From Pseudomonas sp. RIT623 (GTDB taxonomy: Bacteria; Pseudomonadota; Gammaproteobacteria; Pseudomonadales; Pseudomonadaceae), in contig NZ_SOZA01000035.1 of assembly GCF_004519305.1 (NCBI RefSeq), positions 1 to 53,413 on the forward strand: a DNA stretch of 53,413 nt. Reading direction: 5' to 3'. Position 1 is the first letter of the stretch. Each line of letters begins with the position of its first letter. The notes beneath the pieces were generated by a model. It did not search any database. It was given only the letters and a program-made list of their open reading frames with translations, and had not been told where the DNA came from. Both the position numbers and the translations under genes were made by a program. Shown here piece after piece: positions 7,216-16,017 of this stretch.

Positions 7216-10043
7216 CCGACTACAAAGCCACGCTTAACCTTCCGGACACCGCCTTCCCCATGAAGGCCGGCCTGCCTCAGCGCGAACCGCAGATCCTGCA
7301 GCGCTGGGACAGCATTGGCCTGTACCAGAAGCTGCGCGAGATTGGCAAGGATCGTCCGAAGTTCGTCCTGCACGACGGCCCGCCCTATGCCAACGGCAAG
7401 ATTCATATCGGTCATGCGCTGAACAAGATTCTCAAGGACATGATTGTCCGCTCGAAAACCCTGTCGGGCTTCGACGCCCCGTACGTACCGGGCTGGGACT
7501 GCCACGGCCTGCCGATCGAGCACAAGGTCGAGGTCACCCACGGCAAGCACCTGACCGCCGACCGCACCCGCGAGCTGTGCCGCGAGTACGCCGCCGAGCA
7601 GATCGAAGGGCAGAAGACCGAGTTCATCCGCCTGGGCGTGCTGGGTGACTGGGACAACCCGTACAAGACCATGAACTTCGCCAACGAGGCCGGCGAGATC
7701 CGCGCCCTGGCCGAGATGGTCAAGCAAGGCTTCGTGTTCAAGGGCCTGAAGCCGGTGAACTGGTGCTTCGATTGCGGTTCGGCCCTGGCCGAAGCCGAGG
7801 TCGAGTACGCCGACAAGAAATCCCAGACCATCGACGTGGCCTTCCCGGTCGCCGACGAGGCCAAGCTGGCCGCTGCCTTCGGCCTGGCCGCGCTGGCCAA
7901 GCCCGCCGCCATAGTGATCTGGACCACCACCCCGTGGACCATCCCGGCCAACCAGGCGCTGAACATCCACCCGGACTTCACCTACGCCCTGGTCGACACC
8001 GGCGAGCGCCTGCTGGTGCTGGCCGAGGAGCTGGTCGAGGCGTGCCTGAAGCGCTATGCCCTGGAAGGTTCGGTCATCGCCACCGCCCCGGGTTCGGCGC
8101 TGGAACTGATCAACTTCCGTCACCCGTTCTACGATCGCCTGTCGCCGATCTACCTGGCCGAATACGTCGAGCTGGGCGCCGGTACCGGCGTGGTGCACTC
8201 CTCGCCAGCCTACGGCGAAGACGACTTCGTCACCTGCAAGCGCTACGGCATGGTCAACGACGACATCCTCACCCCGGTGCAGAGCAACGGCGTGTATGTC
8301 GAGTCGCTGCCGTTCTTCGGCGGCCAGTTCATCTGGAAGGCCAACCCGGCCATCGTCGACAAGCTCAGCGAAGTCGGCGCGCTGATGCACACCGAGACCA
8401 TCAGCCACAGCTACATGCACTGCTGGCGCCACAAGACCCCGCTGATCTACCGCGCCACCGCGCAGTGGTTCGTCGGCATGGACAAGCAGCCCACCAGCGG
8501 CGACAACCTGCGCGAGCGCTCGCTCAAGGCCATCGAAGAGACCAAGTTCGTTCCGGCCTGGGGCCAGGCGCGGCTGCACTCGATGATCGCCAACCGTCCA
8601 GACTGGTGCATCTCGCGTCAGCGCAACTGGGGCGTGCCGATCCCGTTCTTCCTCGACAAGCAGACCGGTGAGCTGCACCCGCGCACCGTCGAGCTGATGG
8701 AGGAAGTGGCCAAGCGCGTCGAACAGCAAGGCATCGAGGCCTGGTTCAAGCTGGATGCCGCCGAACTGCTAGGCGATGAAGCCGGGCAGTACGACAAGAT
8801 TTCCGACACCCTCGACGTCTGGTTCGACTCCGGCACCACCCACTGGCACGTGCTGCGTGGCTCCCACGATATCGGCCACGCCACCGGCCCGCGCGCCGAC
8901 CTGTACCTGGAAGGCTCCGACCAGCACCGCGGCTGGTTCCACTCTTCCTTGCTGACTGGCTGCGCCATCGACGGTCACGCGCCGTACCGCGAGCTGCTGA
9001 CCCACGGCTTCACCGTGGACGAGAACGGCCGCAAGATGTCCAAGTCGCTGGGCAACACCATCGAGCCGGAAAAGGTCAACAACACCCTGGGTGCCGACAT
9101 CCTGCGCCTGTGGGTGTCCGCCACCGACTACTCCGGTGAGATGGCCGTTTCCGAGCAGATCCTGCAGCGTAGCGCCGACGCCTACCGCCGCATCCGCAAC
9201 ACCGCGCGCTTCCTGCTCTCCAACCTGTCCGGCTTCGACCCGGCCCGCGACCTGCTGCCGGCCGAGGACATGCTGGCCCTGGACCGTTGGGCGGTCGACC
9301 GTACCCTGCTGCTGCAGCGCGAGCTGGAAGAGCACTACGGCGAGTACCGGTTCTGGAACGTCTACTCGAAGATCCACAACTTCTGCGTGCAGGAGCTGGG
9401 CGGCTTCTACCTCGACATCATCAAGGACCGCCAGTACACCACCGGCGCCAACAGTGTCGCCCGCCGCTCCTGCCAGACCGCGCTGTACCACATCAGCGAG
9501 GCGCTGGTGCGCTGGATCGCGCCGATCCTGGCGTTCACCGCCGACGAGATCTGGCAGTACCTGCCGGGCGAGCGTAACGAGTCGGTGATGCTCAACACCT
9601 GGTACCAGGGCCTGACGGAACTGCCGGCCGACGCCGAGCTGGACCGTGCCTACTGGGACCGCGTGATGGCGGTCAAGGCCGCGGTCAACAAGGAGCTGGA
9701 GAACCAGCGTACCGCCAAGGTCATCGGTGGCAACCTGCAGGCCGAGGTCACCCTGTTCGCCGAAGAGGGCCTGACCGCCGACCTGAACAAGCTCGGCGAC
9801 GAGCTGCGCTTCGTGCTGATCACCTCGGCGGCCAGCGTGGTGCCGTTCGTCCAGGCACCGGTCGATGCGGTGACAACCGAGGTCGAAGGCCTCAAGCTGA
9901 AGGTGGTCAAGTCTGGCCATGCCAAGTGCGGCCGTTGCTGGCACTTCCGCGCCGACGTCGGCAGCCACCCGGAGCACCCGGAGATCTGTGGCCGTTGCGT
10001 CGACAACCTGAGCGGCTCCGGTGAGGTGCGCCACTATGCCTAA
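7212..10043 (+). CDS. ileS: Isoleucyl-tRNA synthetase
   Basis: 943-aa class I aminoacyl-tRNA synthetase. Signatures: HIGH in PYANGKIHIGHALNK (about residue 68), the editing-domain WTTTPWTIPANQ, KMSKS in GRKMSKSLGNT (about residue 604), and C-terminal zinc cysteines KCGRCWHF and ICGRC. Full length and intact. It charges tRNA-Ile and edits misactivated valine. It overlaps both neighbours (4 bases with ribF, 8 bases with lspA), a conserved arrangement in gamma-proteobacteria. Confidence 0.97.
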   Translation: MTDYKATLNLPDTAFPMKAGLPQREPQILQRWDSIGLYQKLREIGKDRPKFVLHDGPPYANGKIHIGHALNKILKDMIVRSKTLSGFDAPYVPGWDCHGLPIEHKVEVTHGKHLTADRTRELCREYAAEQIEGQKTEFIRLGVLGDWDNPYKTMNFANEAGEIRALAEMVKQGFVFKGLKPVNWCFDCGSALAEAEVEYADKKSQTIDVAFPVADEAKLAAAFGLAALAKPAAIVIWTTTPWTIPANQALNIHPDFTYALVDTGERLLVLAEELVEACLKRYALEGSVIATAPGSALELINFRHPFYDRLSPIYLAEYVELGAGTGVVHSSPAYGEDDFVTCKRYGMVNDDILTPVQSNGVYVESLPFFGGQFIWKANPAIVDKLSEVGALMHTETISHSYMHCWRHKTPLIYRATAQWFVGMDKQPTSGDNLRERSLKAIEETKFVPAWGQARLHSMIANRPDWCISRQRNWGVPIPFFLDKQTGELHPRTVELMEEVAKRVEQQGIEAWFKLDAAELLGDEAGQYDKISDTLDVWFDSGTTHWHVLRGSHDIGHATGPRADLYLEGSDQHRGWFHSSLLTGCAIDGHAPYRELLTHGFTVDENGRKMSKSLGNTIEPEKVNNTLGADILRLWVSATDYSGEMAVSEQILQRSADAYRRIRNTARFLLSNLSGFDPARDLLPAEDMLALDRWAVDRTLLLQRELEEHYGEYRFWNVYSKIHNFCVQELGGFYLDIIKDRQYTTGANSVARRSCQTALYHISEALVRWIAPILAFTADEIWQYLPGERNESVMLNTWYQGLTELPADAELDRAYWDRVMAVKAAVNKELENQRTAKVIGGNLQAEVTLFAEEGLTADLNKLGDELRFVLITSAASVVPFVQAPVDAVTTEVEGLKLKVVKSGHAKCGRCWHFRADVGSHPEHPEICGRCVDNLSGSGEVRHYA

Positions 10044-10551
10044 TGCGTCCGCAGGGCGCTTCGGGCGCCTTGCCTGGCTCTGGCTGAGCCTGGTGGTGCT
10101 GGTCCTCGACCAGGCCACCAAGGTCTACTTCGAGGGCGCGCTGAGCCTGTACCAGCAGATCGTGGTCATTCCCGACTACTTCAGCTGGACCCTGGCCTAC
10201 AACACCGGCGCGGCGTTCAGCTTCCTGGCCGACAGTTCCGGCTGGCAGCGTTGGCTGTTCGCCGTGATCGCCGTGGTGGTCAGCGCCGTGCTGGTGGTCT
10301 GGCTCAAGCGCCTGGGGCGCAACGAGACCTGGCTGGCCGTGGCCCTGGCCCTGGTGCTGGGCGGTGCATTGGGTAACCTGTACGACCGCGTGGTGTTGGG
10401 CCATGTGGTCGACTTCATCCTGGTGCACTGGCAGAACCGCCACTACTTCCCGGCCTTCAACCTGGCCGACAGCGCCATCACCGTTGGCGCGGTGATGCTG
10501 GCGCTGGATATGTTCAAGAGCAAGAAGTCCGAGGAAGCCGTCCATGACTGA
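10036..10551 (+). CDS. lspA: Lipoprotein signal peptidase (signal peptidase II)
   Basis: 171-aa inner-membrane aspartyl protease that cleaves prolipoproteins before the lipidated cysteine. Four hydrophobic segments, the conserved block LGGALGNLYDRVVLG and NLADSAITVG carry the catalytic aspartates. ATG 10036 (MPNASAGRF) is taken rather than the GTG at 10021. It overlaps ileS upstream and fkpB downstream. The lipoproteins encoded in this window (bamD, the 40656 gene) would be substrates. Confidence 0.95.
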   Translation: MPNASAGRFGRLAWLWLSLVVLVLDQATKVYFEGALSLYQQIVVIPDYFSWTLAYNTGAAFSFLADSSGWQRWLFAVIAVVVSAVLVVWLKRLGRNETWLAVALALVLGGALGNLYDRVVLGHVVDFILVHWQNRHYFPAFNLADSAITVGAVMLALDMFKSKKSEEAVHD

Positions 10552-10981
10552 GACCCGTATCGGCCAGAACACCGAAGTCACCCTGCACTTCGCGCTGCAC
10601 CTGGAAAACGGCGACACCGTCGACAGCACCTTCGACAAGGCCCCGGCCGTGTTCAAGGTCGGCGACGGCAACCTGCTGCCGGGCTTCGAGAACGCCCTGT
10701 TCGGCTTCAAGGCCGGTGACCAGCGCAAGCTGAGCATCGCCCCGGAGAACGCCTTCGGCCAGCACAACCCGCAGAACGTGCAGGTGATGCCACGTTCGCA
10801 GTTCGACGGCATGGAGCTGTCCGAAGGGTTGCTGGTGATCTTCAACGACGCCGCCAACACCGAACTGCCCGGTGTGGTGAAAGCGTTCGACGACCACCAG
10901 GTGACCATCGACTTCAACCATCCACTGGCAGGCAAGACGTTGAACTTCGAGGTGCAGATCCTCGACGTCAAGGCCTTGTGA
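10544..10981 (+). CDS. fkpB: FKBP-type peptidyl-prolyl isomerase FkpB (SlpA-like)
   Basis: 145-aa protein of the SlyD/FkpB branch of FKBPs, with the split FKBP fold: VTLHFALHLENGDTVDSTF, then LLPGFENALFGFKAGDQRKL, an inserted flap region, and DFNHPLAGKTLNFEVQILDV. It catalyses prolyl cis-trans isomerisation and acts as a chaperone in the cytoplasm. It overlaps lspA by 8 bases and precedes ispH by 14 bases, the usual order in this operon. Confidence 0.93.
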   Translation: MTETRIGQNTEVTLHFALHLENGDTVDSTFDKAPAVFKVGDGNLLPGFENALFGFKAGDQRKLSIAPENAFGQHNPQNVQVMPRSQFDGMELSEGLLVIFNDAANTELPGVVKAFDDHQVTIDFNHPLAGKTLNFEVQILDVKAL

Positions 10982-10995
10982 GCCGGGAGCCGAGC

Positions 10996-11943
10996 ATGCA
11001 AATCAAACTCGCCAACCCGCGCGGTTTCTGCGCGGGGGTCGACCGGGCGATCGAGATCGTCAACCGCGCCCTGGAGGTCTTCGGCCCGCCGATCTATGTG
11101 CGCCATGAAGTGGTGCACAACAAGTTCGTGGTCGAGGACCTGCGCAACCGTGGCGCGGTGTTCGTCGAAGAGCTGGACCAGGTGCCGGACGACGTCATCG
11201 TCATCTTCAGCGCCCATGGTGTGTCCCAGGCCGTGCGCCAGGAAGCCGCCGGGCGCGGCCTGAAGGTATTCGACGCGACCTGCCCGCTGGTCACCAAGGT
11301 GCATATCGAAGTGGCCAAGTACAGCCGCGACGGCCGCGAGACCATTCTCATCGGCCACGAAGGGCACCCGGAAGTCGAAGGCACCATGGGCCAATACGAC
11401 GCCAGCAACGGCGGCGCCATCTACCTGGTCGAGGACGAGGACGATGTTGCCAAGTTGCAGGTGAACGACCCCGACCACCTGGCCTTCGTCACCCAGACCA
11501 CGTTGTCGATGGACGATACCAGCCGGGTGATCGACGCCCTGCGCGCGCGCTTCCCGAACATCGGCGGCCCGCGCAAGGACGACATCTGCTACGCCACGCA
11601 AAACCGCCAGGACGCCGTCAAGCAACTGGCCGACGAGTGTGACGTGGTGCTGGTGGTGGGCAGCCCCAACAGCTCCAACTCCAACCGCCTGCGCGAGCTG
11701 GCCGAGCGCATGAGCACGCCGGCCTACCTGATCGACGGTGCCGAGGACCTGCAACGCAGCTGGTTCGACGGCGTGCAGCGGATCGGCATCACCGCCGGTG
11801 CCTCGGCCCCCGAGGTGCTGGTGCGTGGCGTGATCGATCAACTCAAGGCCTGGGGTGCCAGCGGCGCCGAAGAGCTCGACGGCCGCGAGGAGAACATCAC
11901 CTTCTCCATGCCCAAGGAACTGCGGGTACGCTCGCTGATCTGA
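10996..11943 (+). CDS. ispH: 4-hydroxy-3-methylbut-2-enyl diphosphate reductase
   Basis: 315-aa iron-sulfur enzyme, last step of the MEP isoprenoid pathway, producing IPP and DMAPP. The three cluster cysteines are visible in RGFCAGVDRAI, DATCPLVTKVH and DDICYATQNRQ. ATG 10996 is chosen because GGGAG at 10985-10989 is well spaced; an in-frame GTG at 10978 is less likely. Last gene of the ribF operon. It converges on the fimT-like gene one base away. Confidence 0.97.
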   Translation: MQIKLANPRGFCAGVDRAIEIVNRALEVFGPPIYVRHEVVHNKFVVEDLRNRGAVFVEELDQVPDDVIVIFSAHGVSQAVRQEAAGRGLKVFDATCPLVTKVHIEVAKYSRDGRETILIGHEGHPEVEGTMGQYDASNGGAIYLVEDEDDVAKLQVNDPDHLAFVTQTTLSMDDTSRVIDALRARFPNIGGPRKDDICYATQNRQDAVKQLADECDVVLVVGSPNSSNSNRLRELAERMSTPAYLIDGAEDLQRSWFDGVQRIGITAGASAPEVLVRGVIDQLKAWGASGAEELDGREENITFSMPKELRVRSLI

Positions 11944-11944
11944 C

Positions 11945-12424
11945 TCAGTCTCCTGCACAGCGGCGGCCCTCGTCGCTGCGCAGGCTGACCCGGCCACTGG
12001 GGCTCAGCACCACCTGGTGCTGGCTCCCCGGCCCGCTGCGCTGGCAGATGTCCAGCGTGATGCCGACGAAGCCGACGCCCACGGGCGCCCCCCGCCGACT
12101 GAAACGCACCTCGCGGGTAGAGCTCGCCAGCACTTTCGCCGGCTTGCCCAGGCGATGCTCGCGCACCAATTGGCCGTCGCGCTCTTGCGCTACCCGCCAG
12201 CCTTTGCCCCAGTCACCCTCCAGTGGATGCACCGTCAGCGCCTGTTGCTGCAGCGCGACCTGGTTGCGCGCGGCGCGCAGCGTTTGCGCCAGGTCCCGGG
12301 CCACGGCGGCTAGTTGCAGGGTTTCGCCGAGCCGGTTGTAGGCTGTGATACCCAGCTGTGTCAGCAGGCTGCCAATGGCCAGCGCGCACATCATTTGTAG
12401 CAGTGTTACGCCTTGTTGCTTCAC
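11945..12424 (-). CDS. fimT: FimT/GspH-type minor pseudopilin
   Basis: 159-aa type IV pilin-like protein with a short leader ending in Gly, then VTLLQMMCALAIGSLLTQLG, the hydrophobic N-terminal helix. The usual Glu at mature position 5 is Gln here. The C-terminal part (VRFSRRGAPVGVGF, ICQRSG, VVLSPSGRVSL) fits the GspH/FimT domain. It is divergent from the pilV-pilE set. In P. aeruginosa the minor-pilin cluster also lies near ispH. Whether the Gln change abolishes assembly cannot be told from sequence. Confidence 0.85.
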   Translation of the reverse strand: MKQQGVTLLQMMCALAIGSLLTQLGITAYNRLGETLQLAAVARDLAQTLRAARNQVALQQQALTVHPLEGDWGKGWRVAQERDGQLVREHRLGKPAKVLASSTREVRFSRRGAPVGVGFVGITLDICQRSGPGSQHQVVLSPSGRVSLRSDEGRRCAGD

Positions 12425-12532
12425 CGTGCATTCCTCCCTGGAAGTGCTTCGCTATAGCTTCCGGCTTGGCCGCGCAGGGCGCCAGTCAGCCGCTTCGGGC
12501 AGGGCGCGAGGAAAGGTCCCAGGAGGGTGAGG

Positions 12533-12892
12533 ATGCGGGCGAAGGAAGGCGGGATGACATTGCTGGAGGTGCTGCTGGCCATGACCGTGCTGGCGCTGGG
12601 TGTATTCGCCGCGGCGGCCTTGCAGGTACGCGGCATGCAGGCTGCCGACAGCGCCAGGCGCGATGGCCTGGCCTTGCAACTGGCCCAGGGCATGCTCGAG
12701 CGGGTGAGGGCACGCGGCGCGCTCGATGCAGGCGAGGAAGGCGCATGGCGGGCACGGGTCACGCAGGCCTTGGGCGCTTCGGCGCAGGGGCGGGTGCGGC
12801 GCGCGCCCGGCATGCTGGCGCTAGAGGTGCACTGGCCAAGCATGGCGGATCGGCGGCCAGCGTTGCAGCTACAGGGCCGGGTGTTGCCATGA
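12533..12892 (+). CDS. pilV: Type IV minor pilin PilV
   Basis: 119-aa minor pilin. The leader MRAKEGG is followed by MTLLEVLLAMTVLALGVFAA, a textbook prepilin cleavage site with Glu at +5. A perfect AGGAGG at 12521-12526 sits six bases before ATG 12533, which is preferred over GTG 12527. It is shorter than P. aeruginosa PilV. Its stop overlaps the pilW start (ATGA). Confidence 0.85.
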   Translation: MRAKEGGMTLLEVLLAMTVLALGVFAAAALQVRGMQAADSARRDGLALQLAQGMLERVRARGALDAGEEGAWRARVTQALGASAQGRVRRAPGMLALEVHWPSMADRRPALQLQGRVLP

Positions 12893-13524
12893 AGCGTGGG
12901 CAAAGCGCCTTCGGCCTGATCGAGGTGTTGTTGGCCGTGGCGCTTGGCGCTTTGCTGCTGGCGGCGGCGGGCCAGGTGTTCGTCCAGGCCTACCAGGCTT
13001 GGCGCCTGCAAGGCGCGGCGGCACGTTTGCAGGACGACGCGCGCCTGGCCCTGCAACGCATGGCCGAGGATATCCGCATGGCCGGGATGTTCGGCTGCCT
13101 GCGGCTGGCGCCGGCGGACTTCGACGACCCCGCAGCCGTACAGGCGTTCGCCAGGCCCATCGAGGTCACTGGCGACAGCCTGACGCTGGTGGGCGCCGAG
13201 CTGCCTGGCCTGCTCGGCGCGCCGGACTGGACCGTGCTCAGCGACTGTCGCAGTTGGGCGCGGGTCCAGCGGGGCCAGCATGTACCGGGCGACAGCATGC
13301 TGGCCTTGCCGGTGCGCCGGGTGACCTATCGCGTGCGCAACGGCAGCCTGCTGTTCACCAGTAACGCCCAGCATGCCGCCCTGATCGACAATGTGCGGGC
13401 CATGCAGGTGCGGCGGGTCGAGGACCGTGTGGATATCGAACTGCTCATGCACGACCGTGATCATCAACTGCAACAGCGTCACGCGCTGAGCGTGGCCCTG
13501 CGCAACCCCGGTGATGGCGCGTGA
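12889..13524 (+). CDS. pilW: Type IV minor pilin PilW
   Basis: 211-aa minor pilin. MKRGQSAFG is followed by LIEVLLAVALGALLLAAAG, the processing site and N-terminal helix. The middle part RLALQRMAEDIRMAGMFGC is typical of PilW. The open frame extends far upstream, but ATG 12889 is the start because it places the leader correctly and overlaps pilV by four bases. It also overlaps the next gene (13521) by four bases. Confidence 0.85.
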   Translation: MKRGQSAFGLIEVLLAVALGALLLAAAGQVFVQAYQAWRLQGAAARLQDDARLALQRMAEDIRMAGMFGCLRLAPADFDDPAAVQAFARPIEVTGDSLTLVGAELPGLLGAPDWTVLSDCRSWARVQRGQHVPGDSMLALPVRRVTYRVRNGSLLFTSNAQHAALIDNVRAMQVRRVEDRVDIELLMHDRDHQLQQRHALSVALRNPGDGA

Positions 13525-13991
13525 ACCGCCAGGGTGGCGTGGTGCTGCTGCTGGCGTTGAACCTCAGCCTGCTGCTCGGTCTGTTGGCGGCGCTGGGCAT
13601 GCGCGATGCGTTGCAGCAGGCGCGGCAGGTGGGCGAGCAAGTGCGGCGTGCCCAGGCATTCGAGCTGGCCGAAGCGAGCCTGGTGGAGGGCGCGGCATTG
13701 CTCGATGCCGGGCTTGCGAGCGAGTGCGGGCCTTGCCTGCCGCCGGATCTGCCCATTGCCAGGCCTGGTGCGCCTTGGCAAGCCACCGAGAGCGGCTTCG
13801 TGCTGTTGCAGGCACTGGGGACCACCAGCCGCGCCGCCGGCCTGCCCATTGGCGAGCAGGTGAGCCTGGTGCGGGTAACGGCGCTCGGCCGCGAGGCACG
13901 CGGCCGGCAGTACCTGGAGGCGGTGTATGCGGTGGACGAGCAGGCGCGGGTGCGACGGGTCAGCTGGCGGCAACGCCTGGAGGAGGGCTGA
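13521..13991 (+). CDS. pilX: PilX-like minor pilin
   Basis: 156-aa protein starting with GTG. The N-terminus MNRQGGVVLLLALNLSLLLG is a short basic leader and hydrophobic helix without Glu at +5, as is common in PilX/GspK-type pilins. RAQAFELAEASLVEGAALL matches the PilX region after the helix. It lies between pilW and pilE with overlapping or near-abutting ends. In P. aeruginosa pilY1 would follow; here pilE follows directly, so the PilX partner adhesin is missing locally. Confidence 0.75.
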   Translation: MNRQGGVVLLLALNLSLLLGLLAALGMRDALQQARQVGEQVRRAQAFELAEASLVEGAALLDAGLASECGPCLPPDLPIARPGAPWQATESGFVLLQALGTTSRAAGLPIGEQVSLVRVTALGREARGRQYLEAVYAVDEQARVRRVSWRQRLEEG

Positions 13992-13992
13992 C

Positions 13993-14391
13993 ATGCAACG
14001 AGGCCTTGGTCTGATCGAATTATTGATTGTCGTGGCGCTGATCGGCATGCTGGCAGCCATTGCCTACCCCAGTTACAGCGACCAGCTGCGGCGTGCCGCG
14101 CGCAGCGAGGTGGTCGGCCTGCTGCACGACGCCGCGTTGCGCCTGGAACAGCACCGCGCGCGCAGCGGTGGCTATGCCGACAGCGAGCAGTTGCAGACGG
14201 TGCTGCCGTCGGGCAGCCGTTACTACCGTTTGCTAGCCCAACGTGACGCAGAGGCTTTCACGCTGCTTGCCCGGCGTGTGGCGGGTGCGTTCATGGCGCA
14301 CGACCCCTGTGGCGATTTTCGCCTCGATCAGGCCGGCGTGCGTGACAATCCAGGCGGCAGCGAGGGTGCTGAAACCTGCTGGGGAAGCTGA
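13993..14391 (+). CDS. pilE: Type IV minor pilin PilE
   Basis: 132-aa minor pilin. MQRGLG is followed by LIELLIVVALIGMLAAIAYP, and YSDQLRRAARSEVVGLL continues the conserved helix. Two cysteines near the end (DPCGDF and ETCWG) could form the disulfide-bounded D-region. ATG 13993 is preceded by GGAGG. The frame is open upstream to 13927, but that extension overlaps pilX and would bury the leader. Confidence 0.87.
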   Translation: MQRGLGLIELLIVVALIGMLAAIAYPSYSDQLRRAARSEVVGLLHDAALRLEQHRARSGGYADSEQLQTVLPSGSRYYRLLAQRDAEAFTLLARRVAGAFMAHDPCGDFRLDQAGVRDNPGGSEGAETCWGS

Positions 14392-14444
14392 AGCGCATTG
14401 GGTGCCTGGGCACCGTGGAATTTCTTCAGGTGTTGGATCGAACC

Positions 14445-15542
14445 ATGAGCAAGCAAGTAGTGATTGTCGGTGGCGGGGTGATTGGCCTGCTGACAGCGTT
14501 CAACCTGGCGGCAGAAGTCGACCGGGTGGTGGTGTGCGACCAGGGGGAGGTTGGCCGTGAGTCGTCCTGGGCCGGAGGCGGCATCGTCTCGCCGCTGTAC
14601 CCGTGGCGCTACAGCCCAGCGGTGACCGCGCTGGCGCACTGGTCGCAGGATTTTTATCCACAGCTGGGCGAGCGCCTGTTCGCCAGCACCGGCGTCGACC
14701 CCGAGGTCCATACCACCGGGCTCTACTGGCTCGACCTGGACGATGAGGCCGAGGCATTGGCCTGGGCTGTGCGGGAACAGCGGCCGTTGAGTGCGGTGGA
14801 TATTTCGGCGGCCTACGATGCGGTACCAGTGCTTGGGCCGGGCTACCGGCACGCGATCTACATGGCGGGGGTGGCCAATGTGCGTAACCCGCGCTTGGTC
14901 AAGTCGCTCAAGGCCGCGCTGCAGGCGCTACCCAACGTCACCCTGCGCGAGCACTGCCAGATCACCGGCTTCGAACAGGAGGGCGGTCGTGTCACGGGCG
15001 TGCGGGCCGACGATGGCGTGCTGGCCGCCGATGACGTAGTGCTCAGTGCCGGAGCCTGGAGCGGCGATCTGCTGAAGACGCTGGGGTTGGACCTGCCGGT
15101 GGAGCCGGTGAAGGGCCAGATGATCCTGTTCAAGTGCGCCGAGGACTTCCTCCCCAGCATGGTCCTGGCCAAGGGGCGCTATGCAATCCCTCGCCGTGAC
15201 GGGCATATCCTGGTGGGCAGCACCCTGGAGCATGCTGGCTACGACAAGACCCCGACCGAGGATGCGCTGGAGAGCCTGAAGGCGTCGGCCATCGAGCTGT
15301 TGCCGGCATTGGCCGATGCCGAAGTCGTTGGGCACTGGGCGGGTTTGCGTCCGGGGTCGCCAGAAGGTATTCCGTACATTGGCGCGGTGCCGGGGCATGA
15401 AGGGCTGTGGTTGAACTGTGGCCATTACCGCAATGGCCTGGTGCTGGCGCCGGCGTCGTGCCAGTTGTTCAGTGACCTGTTGCTGGGGCGTGAGCCGATC
15501 ATCGACCCGGCACCCTATGCGCCAGAGGGGCGGTTGCTTTGA
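14445..15542 (+). CDS. thiO: FAD-dependent glycine oxidase ThiO
   Basis: 365-aa DAO-family flavoprotein. Start MSKQVVIVGGGVIGLLTAFN gives the GxGxxG dinucleotide-binding motif; ESSWAGGGIVSPLYPW, VEPVKGQMILF, GHILVGSTLEHAGYD and LWLNCGHYRNGLVLAP match glycine/D-amino-acid oxidases of the ThiO group. It oxidises glycine to iminoacetate, a precursor of the thiazole of thiamine. The start at 14445 is chosen over an upstream in-frame ATG at 14415. It is probably cotranscribed with or just behind the minor-pilin genes, although the functions are unrelated. Confidence 0.88.
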   Translation: MSKQVVIVGGGVIGLLTAFNLAAEVDRVVVCDQGEVGRESSWAGGGIVSPLYPWRYSPAVTALAHWSQDFYPQLGERLFASTGVDPEVHTTGLYWLDLDDEAEALAWAVREQRPLSAVDISAAYDAVPVLGPGYRHAIYMAGVANVRNPRLVKSLKAALQALPNVTLREHCQITGFEQEGGRVTGVRADDGVLAADDVVLSAGAWSGDLLKTLGLDLPVEPVKGQMILFKCAEDFLPSMVLAKGRYAIPRRDGHILVGSTLEHAGYDKTPTEDALESLKASAIELLPALADAEVVGHWAGLRPGSPEGIPYIGAVPGHEGLWLNCGHYRNGLVLAPASCQLFSDLLLGREPIIDPAPYAPEGRLL

Positions 15543-15562
15543 GCGGGTGAAGCGCTGATTGT

Positions 15563-15649
15563 TGTAGGAGCCGGCTTGCCGGTGAACCTGGCAACGCGGT
15601 GTATGGCACCGGCCTTGCCGGTGTTCGCCAGCAAGGCTGGCTCCTACAG
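15563..15649. repeat. REP inverted pair (GGAGCCGGC family)
   Basis: Facing copies of a second REP family with core TGTAGGAGCCGGCTTGCCGG, between the convergent thiO and the 15691 gene. The same family occurs near 21713, 22978 and 27160. Confidence 0.85.
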
Positions 15650-15690
15650 GTTGCGGTAAGGCTAACCTTGGCGCCCTTTGGTCGGACTGT

Positions 15691-15921
15691 TTAGCGCTGC
15701 TGGCCTGGCCCTTGCTGCAAATGCTGCTGGCTGCAATACCACTCCTTGCCCTGCTGCAACGCCCGGTCGTTGGGCAGGTGCACGCCACAATGGGCGCAGC
15801 GCACCATCTTCAGCGGGTCTTGCAGCCGGGGCTCGGCAGGCGACTGCTGACTGCTCTTGAACTTGCGCCACAGCCAGAACGCGGCAGCGATCAGGGCGAT
15901 CCAGAAAAGTAGGCGAACCAT
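15691..15921 (-). CDS. PP0621-family small membrane-anchored zinc-finger-like protein
   Basis: 76-aa protein with one N-terminal membrane segment (LLFWIALIAAAFWLW) and a C-terminal cysteine/histidine cluster: VRCAHCGVHLP and EWYCSQQHL, consistent with zinc binding. It resembles the uncharacterised Pseudomonas family I know as PP0621. Function unknown. Minus strand, downstream of bamD and its terminator. Confidence 0.75.
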   Translation of the reverse strand: MVRLLFWIALIAAAFWLWRKFKSSQQSPAEPRLQDPLKMVRCAHCGVHLPNDRALQQGKEWYCSQQHLQQGPGQQR

Positions 15922-15971
15922 GGTGTCCAGCTTGTCGAATGAAGAAGCCGACAGTCTAGGGCGCGGCCAAT

Positions 15972-16000
15972 AAAAAAGGGAGGCCTCGGGCCTCCCTTTC
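15972..16000 (-). terminator. Rho-independent terminator of bamD
   Basis: GGGAGGCC/GGCCTCCC hairpin at 15978-15996 with an A-run before it on the plus strand, which is the T-run for minus-strand transcription. It starts 18 bases after the bamD stop. Confidence 0.9.
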
Positions 16001-16017
16001 TTTCGCTTGCGCGTGGC

